Notes: generated by a model from the letters alone, not told the origin. Shown: positions 16,619-26,403, counted from the first letter of the stretch. The stretch is 58,829 nt of DNA from Candidatus Dependentiae bacterium (GCA_026389065.1 JAPLIP010000033.1:1-58829); one strand, 5' to 3'. Numbers and translations are program-made.

Positions 16619-17869
16619 ATGATTAGATTTATTCATACAGCAGACATTCATTTTGGAATGGAGAATTATGGCAGAGTTGATCCCGAAACAGGGATTCACT
16701 CTCGCCTACTAGATTTTAAAAAATCTTTTGATGCTTGCGTTGATTATGCAATTGCACAAAATGTAGACCTTTTTGTTTTTGCAGGAGACGCTTACAAAAC
16801 CGCAAATCCAAGCCCTACGCAACAGAAGCTTCTTATGCAGTCTTTTATGAAGCTTTACAAAGCAAGTATTCCTGTCGTTATAGTTATTGGAAATCATGAC
16901 AATCCACTCAGCTATGGAAAAGCAAACGCTCTTGATATTTTTGCCCACCTACCAATTGACGGATTTCATGTGTTTTCAAAACCAGCAAGCTTAGTTATTC
17001 AAACAAAATCAGGGCCAATCCAAATTGTCGGAATCCCTTGGCCAAACCGTCATAACGTTTCAATTAATTTCACACATTTTGCACAAAGCGCTACAGATCT
17101 TACAAAACACATATCTGACTCTCTAGCAACAATTATTGAAACTATGGCGCGAAAACTAGATCAAAATATTCCTGCTGTTTTAGTTGGACATTTAACCGTA
17201 AGCTCTGGAATTTTTTCTGGTTCAGAAAAAAGAGCAGTTTATGGACATGATCCAATTTTACTTCCATCGCAGCTTGCCGTAGAACCTTTTGACTATGTTG
17301 CCCTTGGTCACTTACACAGATTTCAAAATGTAAATGACAAGGGAAATATTCCAGTTATTTATTCTGGATCAATTGATCGAATTGATTTTGGTGAAAGAAA
17401 AGAAGAAAAAGGATTTTGCGACGTTATAATTAATCAAAAAAACGATGTGAAATATAATTTTATTCCGCTTGCAACAAGGCCGTTTATTCAAGTAGATGTT
17501 TCTTTAAACGAGCAAGATGATCAAACAGAGCAGATTTTAAAAGCCCTGGCAAAGCATACTATTCAAAACGCTATTTTAAAAATCACCTATGAGATTCCAT
17601 CAACGCTTACCGACATGGTTGATGTAAAAAAAATTCAAAAATATTGCTTCGACGCTATGCATATTGTCGGCATAATCCCAATCAGATCTGTGCAAACAAG
17701 GGCGCATCGAGATCTTTTAAAAAATGAAATGAACCTTGAAACTCTTTTACAAACGTATTTTGAGTCACAAGATTCATTAAAAAAACGAGCTTTAATTTTA
17801 ACAGAAAAAGCTTTAAGACTTGATGAGCTTAAACAAGCTGTTGATGGCGATTGTCATGAAGAAATTTAA
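16619..17869 (+). CDS. sbcD: DNA repair exonuclease SbcD/Mre11 family
   Basis: Metallophosphoesterase-type nuclease acting with an SbcC/Rad50 ATPase on DNA ends and hairpins. The 416-aa protein has all phosphoesterase motifs in order: HTADIHFG (DxH), FAGDAYK (GD), VIGNHDNP (GNHD), VGHLTVSSG (GH) and ALGHLHR (GHxH). The capping and C-terminal region is of normal length. No sbcC gene is adjacent. It starts 15 bp after the glmU-like stop, so the pair may be one transcript. Its stop overlaps the stop of the convergent foldase gene by 4 bp through a shared TTAA. Confidence 0.9.
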   Translation: MIRFIHTADIHFGMENYGRVDPETGIHSRLLDFKKSFDACVDYAIAQNVDLFVFAGDAYKTANPSPTQQKLLMQSFMKLYKASIPVVIVIGNHDNPLSYGKANALDIFAHLPIDGFHVFSKPASLVIQTKSGPIQIVGIPWPNRHNVSINFTHFAQSATDLTKHISDSLATIIETMARKLDQNIPAVLVGHLTVSSGIFSGSEKRAVYGHDPILLPSQLAVEPFDYVALGHLHRFQNVNDKGNIPVIYSGSIDRIDFGERKEEKGFCDVIINQKNDVKYNFIPLATRPFIQVDVSLNEQDDQTEQILKALAKHTIQNAILKITYEIPSTLTDMVDVKKIQKYCFDAMHIVGIIPIRSVQTRAHRDLLKNEMNLETLLQTYFESQDSLKKRALILTEKALRLDELKQAVDGDCHEEI

Positions 17870-18858
17870 GCACTTTCTTGATTTAAGAAAATAACATCAA
17901 CAAACTCACTCACAGATTTATTATAATCAGAAAGCATTTTTTCTAATTTTTTACGATTTAAGCTATCAATAATTGCAGATCTTCTATCTTCTAAAGATTT
18001 TATACTTGCAGATTCTTTTCCAACAAGCTTATATAGCTCAAATGCTCCATCTTCTTCTTCAACGACAATTTGACCATCCGTCATTTCTAAAATAAATAAT
18101 TTATCTGGAGCTATTTCATCATCGGCTAGCCTGTTTACACTTCCCCAAGAAATTGAGTCATCTGCCGACTCACCGGTTGCAACAAATTTATTTACTTTTT
18201 CTTTGACTTGCTCTCTAGATGATTTTGCGTACGGAACTTTTATAAATTGGATATCACTCCAACCATTAATAAATTCAGGATATTCATTAAAATAATCATT
18301 GATCTCATCATCTGTAGCCACCAGCTGAGATTTAAATTTATAGTGCATAAAAAACTCTTGGACATATTGATCATGTAGCTGGGCTAGACCTTCTGCAGCC
18401 GTTCTTCCAACCTCTGCAAACATATCTGCAAGGTCTAAATCTGTTAAATTATTTTGCTTTTTTAATCCTTCAACATACTTTTCTGCAGCAGAAGCTTCCA
18501 TTGGCATTTTTTCTGATACGACTTGCTGAGCAACAATGTCTTGCTGAATTTGTTTGGGAAGATCTACAAACTTTCCATCAAGCGCACGCTTCCAAGAAAC
18601 GTCTGTATTTACAATTGGCGTATTTCGCTCTGGTCCGCAAACAACACACTCTATTTGATCCATTAAAACATATTCTTGCTGCTCAAGAGAACTTAAATCT
18701 GATAGATGCTCTACGGTAGGTTCAACTTCTTTTTGATCTAAAAATTGATCCGGCAAGACGAACTCTGTATCAACTGGATCTAAAACAATGGGTTCCGCCT
18801 GAATAACTCCAGGCAGAACCACACACAAACCTACTAAAATAAGTTTTATTATTTTCAT
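17866..18858 (-). CDS. Exported SurA-like foldase/chaperone
   Basis: A 330-aa protein with a signal peptide (cleavage probably after VIQA). The central helical part (about 110-190: AEKYVEGLKKQNNL, LADMFAEVGRT) resembles the SurA N-domain pattern 'yl..l...ngls..el...l...g'. It is followed by a short domain (about 190-300: FIKVPYAKSSREQVKEKVNK) that looks like a reduced parvulin-type module, then a C-terminal helix (EDRRSAIIDSLNRKKLEK) as in SurA. It would help outer-membrane proteins fold. It starts 5 bp after the PrsA-like lipoprotein gene, probably in one operon. True prolyl isomerase activity is uncertain. Confidence 0.65.
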   Translation of the reverse strand: MKIIKLILVGLCVVLPGVIQAEPIVLDPVDTEFVLPDQFLDQKEVEPTVEHLSDLSSLEQQEYVLMDQIECVVCGPERNTPIVNTDVSWKRALDGKFVDLPKQIQQDIVAQQVVSEKMPMEASAAEKYVEGLKKQNNLTDLDLADMFAEVGRTAAEGLAQLHDQYVQEFFMHYKFKSQLVATDDEINDYFNEYPEFINGWSDIQFIKVPYAKSSREQVKEKVNKFVATGESADDSISWGSVNRLADDEIAPDKLFILEMTDGQIVVEEEDGAFELYKLVGKESASIKSLEDRRSAIIDSLNRKKLEKMLSDYNKSVSEFVDVIFLNQESA

Positions 18859-18863
18859 ACTTT

Positions 18864-19877
18864 TTATTTCACCATGTCTAAATCATCAGATGATTCTTGT
18901 TGCATACCTTTTTGAGACTCTTCAATAGATGCACGTTTTGCATTTTCTTTGTCTTCAAAGTATTTATGATTTTCAACAACATTCATTTCTGTTTTTAATT
19001 TATTTACAACGCTCTCAATTTGTTTATCTTTGCGCTGATCTGTTAACATTTTTTTCAAACCATGTTGAACTTCTGGCGTTTTAAGATCGCGATATTTTGT
19101 ATCAGATTTTCCAGAAGCAAAAAGAACCCAATATGAATTATCGCCAGCACCAACAATTCTAACTGATGGGAATTTTTTAAGATCAAGCACAACCGATTTA
19201 ATTGAATCACCCACTTGGCTTTTTTCATTAATTACAGAGTCGCCTGCTTTATGATCATGCTGCTGAGCTGCCGCTTTAAAAGCAGATGCTTTTTTAATAT
19301 CTTTTACTTTATCAAAGAATTTATCAGCTTTGTCTTTTGAATCAAAACGAACATAGACGGTTTCAACGCCACCAGGAGAAAGAGTCAATGCAGGAATTAC
19401 ATCTTTTTGTTCTTCATAGAAACTTGAAAGATCTGCATCGCTGATATTTACAGGATGAGCTTCATCGAAATGTTTCATATAAAGCTGTAGTTCCATTGCG
19501 TCACACAACTGATCTCTTTGCTTTTTAAAGTCTTCAGTTTTATCAATGCCTTCTTTTTTAGCCCAAGCTTTCATCATCTCAGCTGTTGCCATGCCTCTGA
19601 AAATAAAATCTTTTTCTGCATTTGGCATCATCTGAAGAAGCATTCCAATCTGTGGATTTGCTTGCTTAGCCATCTCTAATTGCTCTTCGTATTTTTCAAC
19701 CGTTAAAGCAGGAGTCCCATTAATTGATAATAAAACATTGCTCGCAGATTCTGATTTTGTTGATTCTTCTTTGCTTGATGAACCACCAAATGGCCACCAT
19801 GCACAGCCTGAAAACAGTGTTAGTCCAGAAACTACTAATATTGCAGACACTACGCGATATTTATTTTGAAACTTCAT
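18864..19877 (-). CDS. Lipoprotein of the SurA/PrsA foldase type
   Basis: A 337-aa protein with a clear lipoprotein signal: LTLFSGC lipobox, mature Cys at about residue 25. 'LSINGTPALTVEKYEEQLEMA' is the typical start of the SurA/PrsA N-domain. The segment about 160-260 (VYVRFDSKDKADKFFDKVK, FKAAAQQHDHKAGD, GDNSYWVLFASGKSD) follows the layout of a parvulin domain but is divergent. The C-terminus is a long helix rich in Lys/Glu. GAGGATC precedes the ATG. With the gene 5 bp downstream it forms a two-gene periplasmic folding cassette. Lgt and LspA, needed for its maturation, are both encoded in the window. Confidence 0.72.
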   Translation of the reverse strand: MKFQNKYRVVSAILVVSGLTLFSGCAWWPFGGSSSKEESTKSESASNVLLSINGTPALTVEKYEEQLEMAKQANPQIGMLLQMMPNAEKDFIFRGMATAEMMKAWAKKEGIDKTEDFKKQRDQLCDAMELQLYMKHFDEAHPVNISDADLSSFYEEQKDVIPALTLSPGGVETVYVRFDSKDKADKFFDKVKDIKKASAFKAAAQQHDHKAGDSVINEKSQVGDSIKSVVLDLKKFPSVRIVGAGDNSYWVLFASGKSDTKYRDLKTPEVQHGLKKMLTDQRKDKQIESVVNKLKTEMNVVENHKYFEDKENAKRASIEESQKGMQQESSDDLDMVK

Positions 19878-20001
19878 GAATATGATCCTCTAAAAAATAA
19901 GATAAAATTTACTACTTCTTGTTAACAGATCATAACAAAATTACCTTTAGATGCAAAGATCATTTTTGATAGAAAAAACGTTGCTTTTCATACAAAAACT
20001 C

Positions 20002-20532
20002 TTACTGCTTTTTAGGGCACTGACATAAAAAAACCTGACCTTTTTGAGAAGTCCATGATTTTCCAGAACAGGTTGACCCGTCTGGCATAGTAGCTCCACA
20101 AAAAACCGCTGTTGCCACGCCAGTTGCTCCTGCAAAGATAGCATTTGTAAGATTTGCTTGAGCAAAACTTGCAAAGGAAACATCAGCTCCTGAAAAATTT
20201 GCTCCTGTTAAAATAGCTCCTTTAAAGCTAGCCGATCTTAAGTTTGCCCCAGAGAAATTACTCCCCGTCAAATCAGTTTTTTGACCAAGAACTTCTGTTA
20301 AAAAAAGTATTCCTGTAACCTTTGAGCAAGTGTCATGATTCGCATTTCCAGCTATCGCATTGCTAAAATCAATGCCCTGCAAAAGAGTTCCAGCGCCTCT
20401 AAAATCACAGCCAGAAATATTAATAGATTTCCCCCCAGAAGCATCTTTCTTTAAAAGCTTAATCTGATGAGGGTTGTAGGCCTCAAGCCTAAAGAATGCC
20501 AGCGTCATAAAAAAATAGATTATTAACTTCAT
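20002..20532 (-). CDS. Exported pentapeptide-repeat protein
   Basis: A 176-aa protein. After a signal-like N-terminus (MKLIIYFFMTLAFFRLEA) come repeats of the A(D/N)Lxx type: CDFRGAGTL near residue 45, then DLTGSNFSGANLRSASF and following units at about 100-150. These form a right-handed quadrilateral beta-helix. The C-terminus is Cys-rich (AVFCGA, STCSGK, FLCQCP). The ATG at 20532 is chosen over 20583 because AGGAGA lies directly upstream and it begins the signal sequence. Function is unknown; the gyrase-mimic role of some pentapeptide proteins is unlikely for an exported protein. Confidence 0.75.
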   Translation of the reverse strand: MKLIIYFFMTLAFFRLEAYNPHQIKLLKKDASGGKSINISGCDFRGAGTLLQGIDFSNAIAGNANHDTCSKVTGILFLTEVLGQKTDLTGSNFSGANLRSASFKGAILTGANFSGADVSFASFAQANLTNAIFAGATGVATAVFCGATMPDGSTCSGKSWTSQKGQVFLCQCPKKQ

Positions 20533-20575
20533 AGATATTTCTCCTCTTTTGACAAAAACCACTTTTAATAAAAAA

Positions 20576-20614
20576 TGTAGCATGATGAATTTTTCTCATC
20601 ATGCTACATTTTTT
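20576..20614 (-). terminator. Bidirectional terminator after secA
   Basis: A perfect 13-bp stem TGTAGCATGATGA (20576-20588) / TCATCATGCTACA (20596-20608) has a 7-nt loop, with T runs on the plus strand (20609-20614) and A runs on the other side. It ends the minus-strand secA transcript before the pentapeptide gene. Confidence 0.85.
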
Positions 20615-20664
20615 AAAGCCTAAGCAAATATTTATTTACGACAAAAATTTTGAATTTCAAAAAC

Positions 20665-23205
20665 CTATGCGCAACATTTTTTAAACTTTTTACCAGATCC
20701 GCAATGGCAAGGCTCATTTCTTCCAACCTTATCTTCATCTCTTTTAACTTGTTCTGGTTTTTTTTCCGCTTTTTCATTGTCAGCAGAAACCATGTGCATC
20801 GCGTCCATTTCTTTTTCGCGACGATCAATCAACTTTTGTTGATCAAACGCTTCAGGTCTCATGTGGAAGATATGTCTAACAATGTCACTTCTAACCTCTT
20901 TCATCATCTCTTCAAACATAGAGAATGCTTCTTTTTTATATTCAATTAATGGATTTTTTTGGCCCCATCCACGAAGCCCAATACCTTCTTTTAAATGATC
21001 AATATTAATCATATGCTGCTTCCAGCTGTAATCAATTGTTTCAAGCATAATCCATTTTTCAGCGTCCTGAATCTTGTCTGCGCCCACTTGATTACGAAAC
21101 TCATCATATTTTAACAACACAAAATTAATAAGATCTTTTAAGAAATAATCCGAGTTAGTTACTAAAAATCGTTCTTTTTGAAGCATGCTTAAAGGAAGAC
21201 CTGTTCCCAAAGAGAGTGATTCAAAAATTTGATCCATTTGCACCCTTGTAACTTCTCGATTGTCACAATGAGCGGCAACTAAATCACTCACCGTATCATC
21301 AATAAAATCACGCACAATTTCATAAATATTATCAGAGTTTTTTAAAATATCTTGGCGCAACGTATAAATCACATTTCTATGCTGATTTAACACATCGTCA
21401 TATTCAATTAAGTTTTTACGAGATTCAAAATTATATTTTTCAACTTTTTCTTGGGAGCCTTCAATTGATTTTGAAACAGATCTAGATTCAATTTGCTCAT
21501 CTTCTGTCATCCCAGCTTTTTCCATATAGTATTTCATTGAATCACCACCAGAAAAAACTCTAATCAGCTCATCTTCTAAAGAAATATAAAATCTTGATTC
21601 GCCAGCATCACCTTGACGACCAGATCGTCCACGCAACTGATTGTCAATTCTACGACTTTCATGTCTTTCCGTTCCAAGAACATATAATCCACCTGCGGCT
21701 AGCGCATCAGGATGAAGTTTAATATCTGTTCCGCGACCAGCCATATTGGTTGCAATGGTCACATGACCAGGCTGTCCAGCATTCAAAATAATTTCAGCTT
21801 CTCGCGCATGTTGTTTCGCGTTTAAAACATCATGAGGTATTCCCTCTCTTCGCAAGACATCGCTGAGCTGCTCTGATTTCTCAACGGCAATGGTACCAAT
21901 TAAAACTGGCTGACCTTTTGCATGGCGCTCTTTTACATCCTGAACAATTGCTGAGTATTTTGCTTTTTCTGTTAAAAAAATCAAATCATTTTTATCATCA
22001 CGAATCATGTTGCGATTTGTTGGAATAGCAACCACGTCAAGTTTGTAAATTTTTGAAAGCTCTTCTGCTTCTGTCATTGCAGTACCGGTCATTCCAGCTA
22101 ACTTCTTGTATATTCTAAAGAAATTTTGAAGAGTTATAGATGCAAGAGTTTGAGACTCTTGCTCAATTTTGACATTTTCTTTTGCTTCAATTGCCTGATG
22201 CAGCCCATCGCTGTAACGACGTCCAGAAAGAATTCGTCCAGTAAATTCATCAACAATTAAAACTTCGCCATCTCGAACTACATAGTCAACATCAAGCTTA
22301 AAAGCAACGTTGGCTTTTAACGCCTGCATTATATGATGCAAAACATTTACATTTTCAACGGCATATAAATTTTTAATATTTAACCGAGATTCAACCTTGT
22401 CATGACCTTCTTCGGTCAATTGAATAGACCGAGCTTTTTCATCAAATTCATAATCTGTAGTTTTTACTAAATCATGAACAACGCCTTGAGCTACTTTATA
22501 AAGATTTGAAGATCTTTCTGCAGCACCTGAAATAATTAAAGGAGTTCTAGCCTCATCAATTAAAATTGAGTCACACTCGTCAATGATAGCAAAGTGAAGT
22601 TCCCGTTGAACATAATCTTCTTTGCGAAATTTCATATTGTCGCGTAAATAATCAAAACCTAATTCATTATTTGTTACATATAAAACATCACAATTGTATT
22701 GCTCTTTTCTTTGTGCGTCATGCATATCGTTTGTAATGACACCAACGGTTAACCCTAGGAATTCATAAAATGGTCTATTCCATTCAGAGTCGCGCTGCAC
22801 TAAGTAATCGTTAACGGTAACTAAATGAGCCCCTTTTCCAGCAAGAGCATTTATGTAAAGCGCCAAGGTTGCTGTTAATGTTTTTCCTTCACCTGTTTTC
22901 ATTTCTGCTATTTTACCTTGATGTAAAACAATGCCACCCATGAGCTGAACATCAAAAGGTCTCATATTTAAAGTTCGCTTGCATGCTTCACGAGCAACAG
23001 CAAAAACTTCTGGTAAAATATCATTTAGATGCTTACCATCAGCTAATTGTTTTCGAAACTCAGTTGTTTTTAATTGAATATCTTGATCAGAAAGCTGCTC
23101 CGTGATTTGCTCAAGCGAATTAATTTTATCAACAGTCGCTTGTAATTTTTGAACGGCTCGTTGATTTGCGCTTCCAAAAATTTTAGTCAGAAATTGTGTT
23201 ACCAT
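20665..23205 (-). CDS. secA: Protein translocase ATPase SecA
   Basis: Motor ATPase that drives preproteins through SecYEG. The 846-aa protein has Walker A MKTGEGKTL, the DEAD-like motif IIDECDSILIDEARTP, the preprotein cross-linking region, NBD2 with IATNMAGRGTDIKL and 'QLRGRSGRQGD', the helical scaffold/wing, and the C-terminal zinc-binding SEC-C motif NEPCHCGSGKKFKKCC. The length is standard for a short SecA. AAAGGTG precedes the ATG. It is the last gene of the ftsQ-ftsA-ftsZ-pgeF-secA block and is followed by a strong terminator. The large set of exported proteins in the window depends on it. Confidence 0.98.
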   Translation of the reverse strand: MVTQFLTKIFGSANQRAVQKLQATVDKINSLEQITEQLSDQDIQLKTTEFRKQLADGKHLNDILPEVFAVAREACKRTLNMRPFDVQLMGGIVLHQGKIAEMKTGEGKTLTATLALYINALAGKGAHLVTVNDYLVQRDSEWNRPFYEFLGLTVGVITNDMHDAQRKEQYNCDVLYVTNNELGFDYLRDNMKFRKEDYVQRELHFAIIDECDSILIDEARTPLIISGAAERSSNLYKVAQGVVHDLVKTTDYEFDEKARSIQLTEEGHDKVESRLNIKNLYAVENVNVLHHIMQALKANVAFKLDVDYVVRDGEVLIVDEFTGRILSGRRYSDGLHQAIEAKENVKIEQESQTLASITLQNFFRIYKKLAGMTGTAMTEAEELSKIYKLDVVAIPTNRNMIRDDKNDLIFLTEKAKYSAIVQDVKERHAKGQPVLIGTIAVEKSEQLSDVLRREGIPHDVLNAKQHAREAEIILNAGQPGHVTIATNMAGRGTDIKLHPDALAAGGLYVLGTERHESRRIDNQLRGRSGRQGDAGESRFYISLEDELIRVFSGGDSMKYYMEKAGMTEDEQIESRSVSKSIEGSQEKVEKYNFESRKNLIEYDDVLNQHRNVIYTLRQDILKNSDNIYEIVRDFIDDTVSDLVAAHCDNREVTRVQMDQIFESLSLGTGLPLSMLQKERFLVTNSDYFLKDLINFVLLKYDEFRNQVGADKIQDAEKWIMLETIDYSWKQHMINIDHLKEGIGLRGWGQKNPLIEYKKEAFSMFEEMMKEVRSDIVRHIFHMRPEAFDQQKLIDRREKEMDAMHMVSADNEKAEKKPEQVKRDEDKVGRNEPCHCGSGKKFKKCCA

Positions 23206-23234
23206 AAAAGCACCTTTAAAATATCAGTTTCATA

Positions 23235-23960
23235 TTATTTTAACGCTACAACTGTTACTTGACGCCCAGCTAAATCTTTATCTCGCCTAGCAGAGCAAAA
23301 ACGAACATTGCATATTGTACATAGATCATTGGTAGTGTATATCTTCTCTGGCCGTATGCCAAATTTTTTCAATCCTTCATACAGGTGTAAACGATTATTA
23401 AAATAGATTTTACCACCTTTTTTAACAAAGCTATTTTGCCCATAATCAAACTTTTTAAAATGATCTAAAAACTCTGGAGTAACTTCATAACAACAATCTC
23501 CAGCGCTCCATCCAAAAAAGGATTGTAAGTCGCTAAGCTTTGTTCCATAGGCCTGCTGCATTTTAACAATTGTGTTTTTAGCAACTTGCCCGACAGTTCC
23601 TTTCCATCCAGCATGAGCAGCTCCAATTGCTTGATTTACATTGTCATAAAAAACTATTGGTACACAGTCAGCGGTAAGAATAACCAGGGCGCATTTTTTT
23701 TTATTTGTTATTAAAAAATCGCCCTGATACTTAAACCAACTTTCAAAACTATCTTTATATTGAAGCTCTTCAACTTGTTCAACGCAAACTCCTTTTGAAG
23801 AATGCGTTTGATCAAGAACTATAAATGTTTCAAAGCCTAAGCTGTTTACCAGTGATTTTAAATTGGCGCTATATCGCAAATCTTTAATATCATGCATTGA
23901 TATTTCATGCTGTTTATCGAAGAAGAATATGCTTACAAAATCACTTACATCATTGATCAT
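23235..23960 (-). CDS. pgeF: Peptidoglycan editing factor / purine nucleoside phosphorylase-like (PgeF, YfiH family)
   Basis: A 241-aa member of the LACC1/YfiH 'multicopper polyphenol oxidase' family. Conserved metal-site motifs are ILTADCVPIVFYD and AIGAAHAGWKGTVG, with a C-terminal 'DLCTICN...FCSARRDKDLAGRQ' block. In E. coli the homologue hydrolyses misincorporated L-Ser from UDP-MurNAc peptides, and family members also show purine nucleoside phosphorylase activity; either fits a cell-division neighbourhood. The ATG overlaps the ftsZ stop by 4 bp and secA follows after a 29-bp gap. Confidence 0.9.
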   Translation of the reverse strand: MINDVSDFVSIFFFDKQHEISMHDIKDLRYSANLKSLVNSLGFETFIVLDQTHSSKGVCVEQVEELQYKDSFESWFKYQGDFLITNKKKCALVILTADCVPIVFYDNVNQAIGAAHAGWKGTVGQVAKNTIVKMQQAYGTKLSDLQSFFGWSAGDCCYEVTPEFLDHFKKFDYGQNSFVKKGGKIYFNNRLHLYEGLKKFGIRPEKIYTTNDLCTICNVRFCSARRDKDLAGRQVTVVALK

Positions 23961-25150
23961 TGTCCATCAACACCCTGGTCCATGCCATGATCAGCGCCAT
24001 GATTTGATGGATCCTGTTTTCGTAAATAAGCAGGAATCTCTAAAGAGTCTGACTGCGCAAAATCATTTCTTTCAACCATTACTCTTGCTAGTTGAGGCTC
24101 GTGCTGCATTATTCGTTTTTCTTCTGGTTTTGGCTGTGCAACAGATGGCATAATTTTTTCCACTGGTACCTGCGCAGCTACAGGAGAAAATCCAGTTGCT
24201 ACAACAGAAACAACAACTTCATCACCCATTGACGGATCTATAACTGAGCCTAAAATAATATGTGCATCTTTATTTGATTCATCATAAATAACATTTGCAG
24301 CATCATTAATTTCATGAAGTGATAGATCAGGGCCACCACAAATATTCATCAGTACGCCACGGGCACTTTTAATATCCATATTTTCTAGTAGCTGAGACGA
24401 TATTGCTTTTTTTGCAGCTTCAACAGCTCGATTATGACCAGAAGCGCTACCCGTTCCCATCATTGCAAGGCCCATGCCTTTCATGATTGCGCGCAAATCT
24501 GCAAAATCAACATTGATATGACCAGAACGAGAAATAATAGAAGAAACACTTTTAATTGACTGCATAAGCAATTGATTAATCATTTCAAAAGAATCAATCA
24601 TCGAAACTGATCGATCTACAAGGGTTAAAAGTTTCTCATTGGGAACAATAATTAAAGTATCAACATCTTTTTTAAGCTGATCAAGTGCTTCTTGGGCAAC
24701 TATCATTCGACGTTTACCTTCAAAAGCAAAAGGCTTTGTTACAACAGCTATGCTTAAAATTCCGCGATCTTTTAAAGCTTTTGCAATGACAGGAGCACCA
24801 CCAGAACCAGTACCTCCGCCCATACCAGCAACAATAAAGACAATGTCTGCATCACCAATTTGTTCCATGATGCGCTCAAGATCTTCTTCTGTTGCTCTGC
24901 GTCCAACCTCTGGATTGGCACCACAGCCAAGACCCTTAGTTGCTTTTACGCCTAATTGAATTTTACAAACTGCCTTTGATTGTCGCAGTGCTTGCATATC
25001 AGAATTTGCAACCACAAAATCAACACCATCAATACCAGAACTAATCATGCTATTCACGGTGTTTCCACCAGCACCACCAACTCCAATAATTTTAATTTTA
25101 ACGAATGTTGAATCTTGCTGTGTTTCATTAAGAGTATCTAGCTCTATCAT
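23957..25150 (-). CDS. ftsZ: Cell division protein FtsZ
   Basis: Tubulin-like GTPase forming the Z-ring. The 397-aa protein has the glycine-rich GVGGAGGNTVNSM loop, the tubulin signature GGGTGSGGAPVIA, the T7 synergy-loop region (INVDFADLRAIM), and a C-terminal linker leading to a conserved tail LEIPAYLRKQ of the kind bound by FtsA. After the tail there is an unusual extra 17-residue stretch rich in Asp, His, Gly and Gln. AAGGAG lies 5 nt before the ATG. ftsA is 20 bp upstream; pgeF overlaps the stop. Confidence 0.98.
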   Translation of the reverse strand: MIELDTLNETQQDSTFVKIKIIGVGGAGGNTVNSMISSGIDGVDFVVANSDMQALRQSKAVCKIQLGVKATKGLGCGANPEVGRRATEEDLERIMEQIGDADIVFIVAGMGGGTGSGGAPVIAKALKDRGILSIAVVTKPFAFEGKRRMIVAQEALDQLKKDVDTLIIVPNEKLLTLVDRSVSMIDSFEMINQLLMQSIKSVSSIISRSGHINVDFADLRAIMKGMGLAMMGTGSASGHNRAVEAAKKAISSQLLENMDIKSARGVLMNICGGPDLSLHEINDAANVIYDESNKDAHIILGSVIDPSMGDEVVVSVVATGFSPVAAQVPVEKIMPSVAQPKPEEKRIMQHEPQLARVMVERNDFAQSDSLEIPAYLRKQDPSNHGADHGMDQGVDGQ

Positions 25151-25170
25151 TACCGCTCCTTAAAGCTATT

Positions 25171-26403
25171 TTAAAAAAATTTATCTACCCAAGATCTCAT
25201 TTTTGTAAAAACTCGCTGTACCATTGGTCCTTCCATTTGGTCTAGCCCTACTTGCTTATTTTTTCTTAAAGCATATTTCAAAAGTCCATAACCGGTTGCA
25301 TGTATTGGACTATTTAATGATCCAGAAAAACTACAATCAACCATCGGTCTTCCAATTCGTACTGGCAGCCCCAATGTTTTTTTTGCTAATTCATCAATAC
25401 CTTTTAAAAGTGATCCTCCTCCAGTAAGAACCAATCCTGCAGTCATGACAGATGAAAGAGATGACCGCTGAATATCATCTTGCAAGATTACAAAAAGCTC
25501 TAAAGCCCTTGCGTGTAAAATATAGCCCGCCTGCTGTTTGCTTACTTTATGGACTACGCTACCATGTACTGATTCAATTTCAAGCTCTTCATCTTCATCT
25601 TGATACATACGGCCCACAAATCCATGTTCCCGTTTAAATCGCTCAGCATCTTTAAGAGTTGCTCTAAGCCCAACAGCTAAATCTTTGGTAAAATAATTAC
25701 CAGCAAGTGGAATCACTTTAGTGTAACGAATGCTACCTTGTTGATAAATTGCAAAGTCTGAAGTTCCACCACCAATATCAAGCACTCCTACGCCCAAAGC
25801 TCTTTCATCTGAGCTTAAAACGCCATCTGCAGATGCTAATTGCTCCAATACGATATCTTTAACAACAATGCCTGCAAGTTCACAACATTTAATTAAATTT
25901 TGTATAGAAAAAACAGCACCAGTAATAACATGTACCACGGCCTCCAACCTGACACCATGAAGCCCAATTGGATTTGTAACCCGATCTTTTCCATCAACCA
26001 TAAAATACTGCGGCAAAGCATGCAAAACTTTTTGACCTTCTTCAATTGGCACAGCTTGCGCAACAGCCAAAACGGCTTGAATGTCTGATGGCAATACTTG
26101 TGTACGCTTGATTGGCACAGCCCCATGAGTATTAAAAGATTGAATGTGAGCTCCAGAAATTCCCACATATGCATCAGTCACCGAGCATCCAGCCATAAGC
26201 TCTGCTTCTTTTACCGCTTGCTTGATTGACTGAACCGTTCTTGCAACATCAACAACAACGCCCCTGTCAAGACCCTCAGACGGAGACCAACCAATTCCAA
26301 GGATCTCGACAGTTTCGTCGCTTGTTTTTTGTGCAATGAGCACAGATATTTTAGTAGTTCCTACATCAATTGATGTAATTAAAGAATGAAAAACTTTTGC
26401 CAT
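25171..26403 (-). CDS. ftsA: Cell division protein FtsA
   Basis: Actin-like protein that anchors FtsZ to the membrane and recruits the divisome. The 410-aa protein has TSIDVGTTKISVLIA (phosphate 1), the 1C subdomain (about 80-165), GVLDIGGGTSDFAIY (phosphate 2) and LVLTGGGSLLKGIDE (adenosine motif). The C-terminus VFTKMRSWVDKFF is an amphipathic membrane-targeting helix, as expected. GGGGGA precedes the ATG. It lies between the ftsQ-like gene (9 bp upstream) and ftsZ in the classical order. Confidence 0.97.
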   Translation of the reverse strand: MAKVFHSLITSIDVGTTKISVLIAQKTSDETVEILGIGWSPSEGLDRGVVVDVARTVQSIKQAVKEAELMAGCSVTDAYVGISGAHIQSFNTHGAVPIKRTQVLPSDIQAVLAVAQAVPIEEGQKVLHALPQYFMVDGKDRVTNPIGLHGVRLEAVVHVITGAVFSIQNLIKCCELAGIVVKDIVLEQLASADGVLSSDERALGVGVLDIGGGTSDFAIYQQGSIRYTKVIPLAGNYFTKDLAVGLRATLKDAERFKREHGFVGRMYQDEDEELEIESVHGSVVHKVSKQQAGYILHARALELFVILQDDIQRSSLSSVMTAGLVLTGGGSLLKGIDELAKKTLGLPVRIGRPMVDCSFSGSLNSPIHATGYGLLKYALRKNKQVGLDQMEGPMVQRVFTKMRSWVDKFF

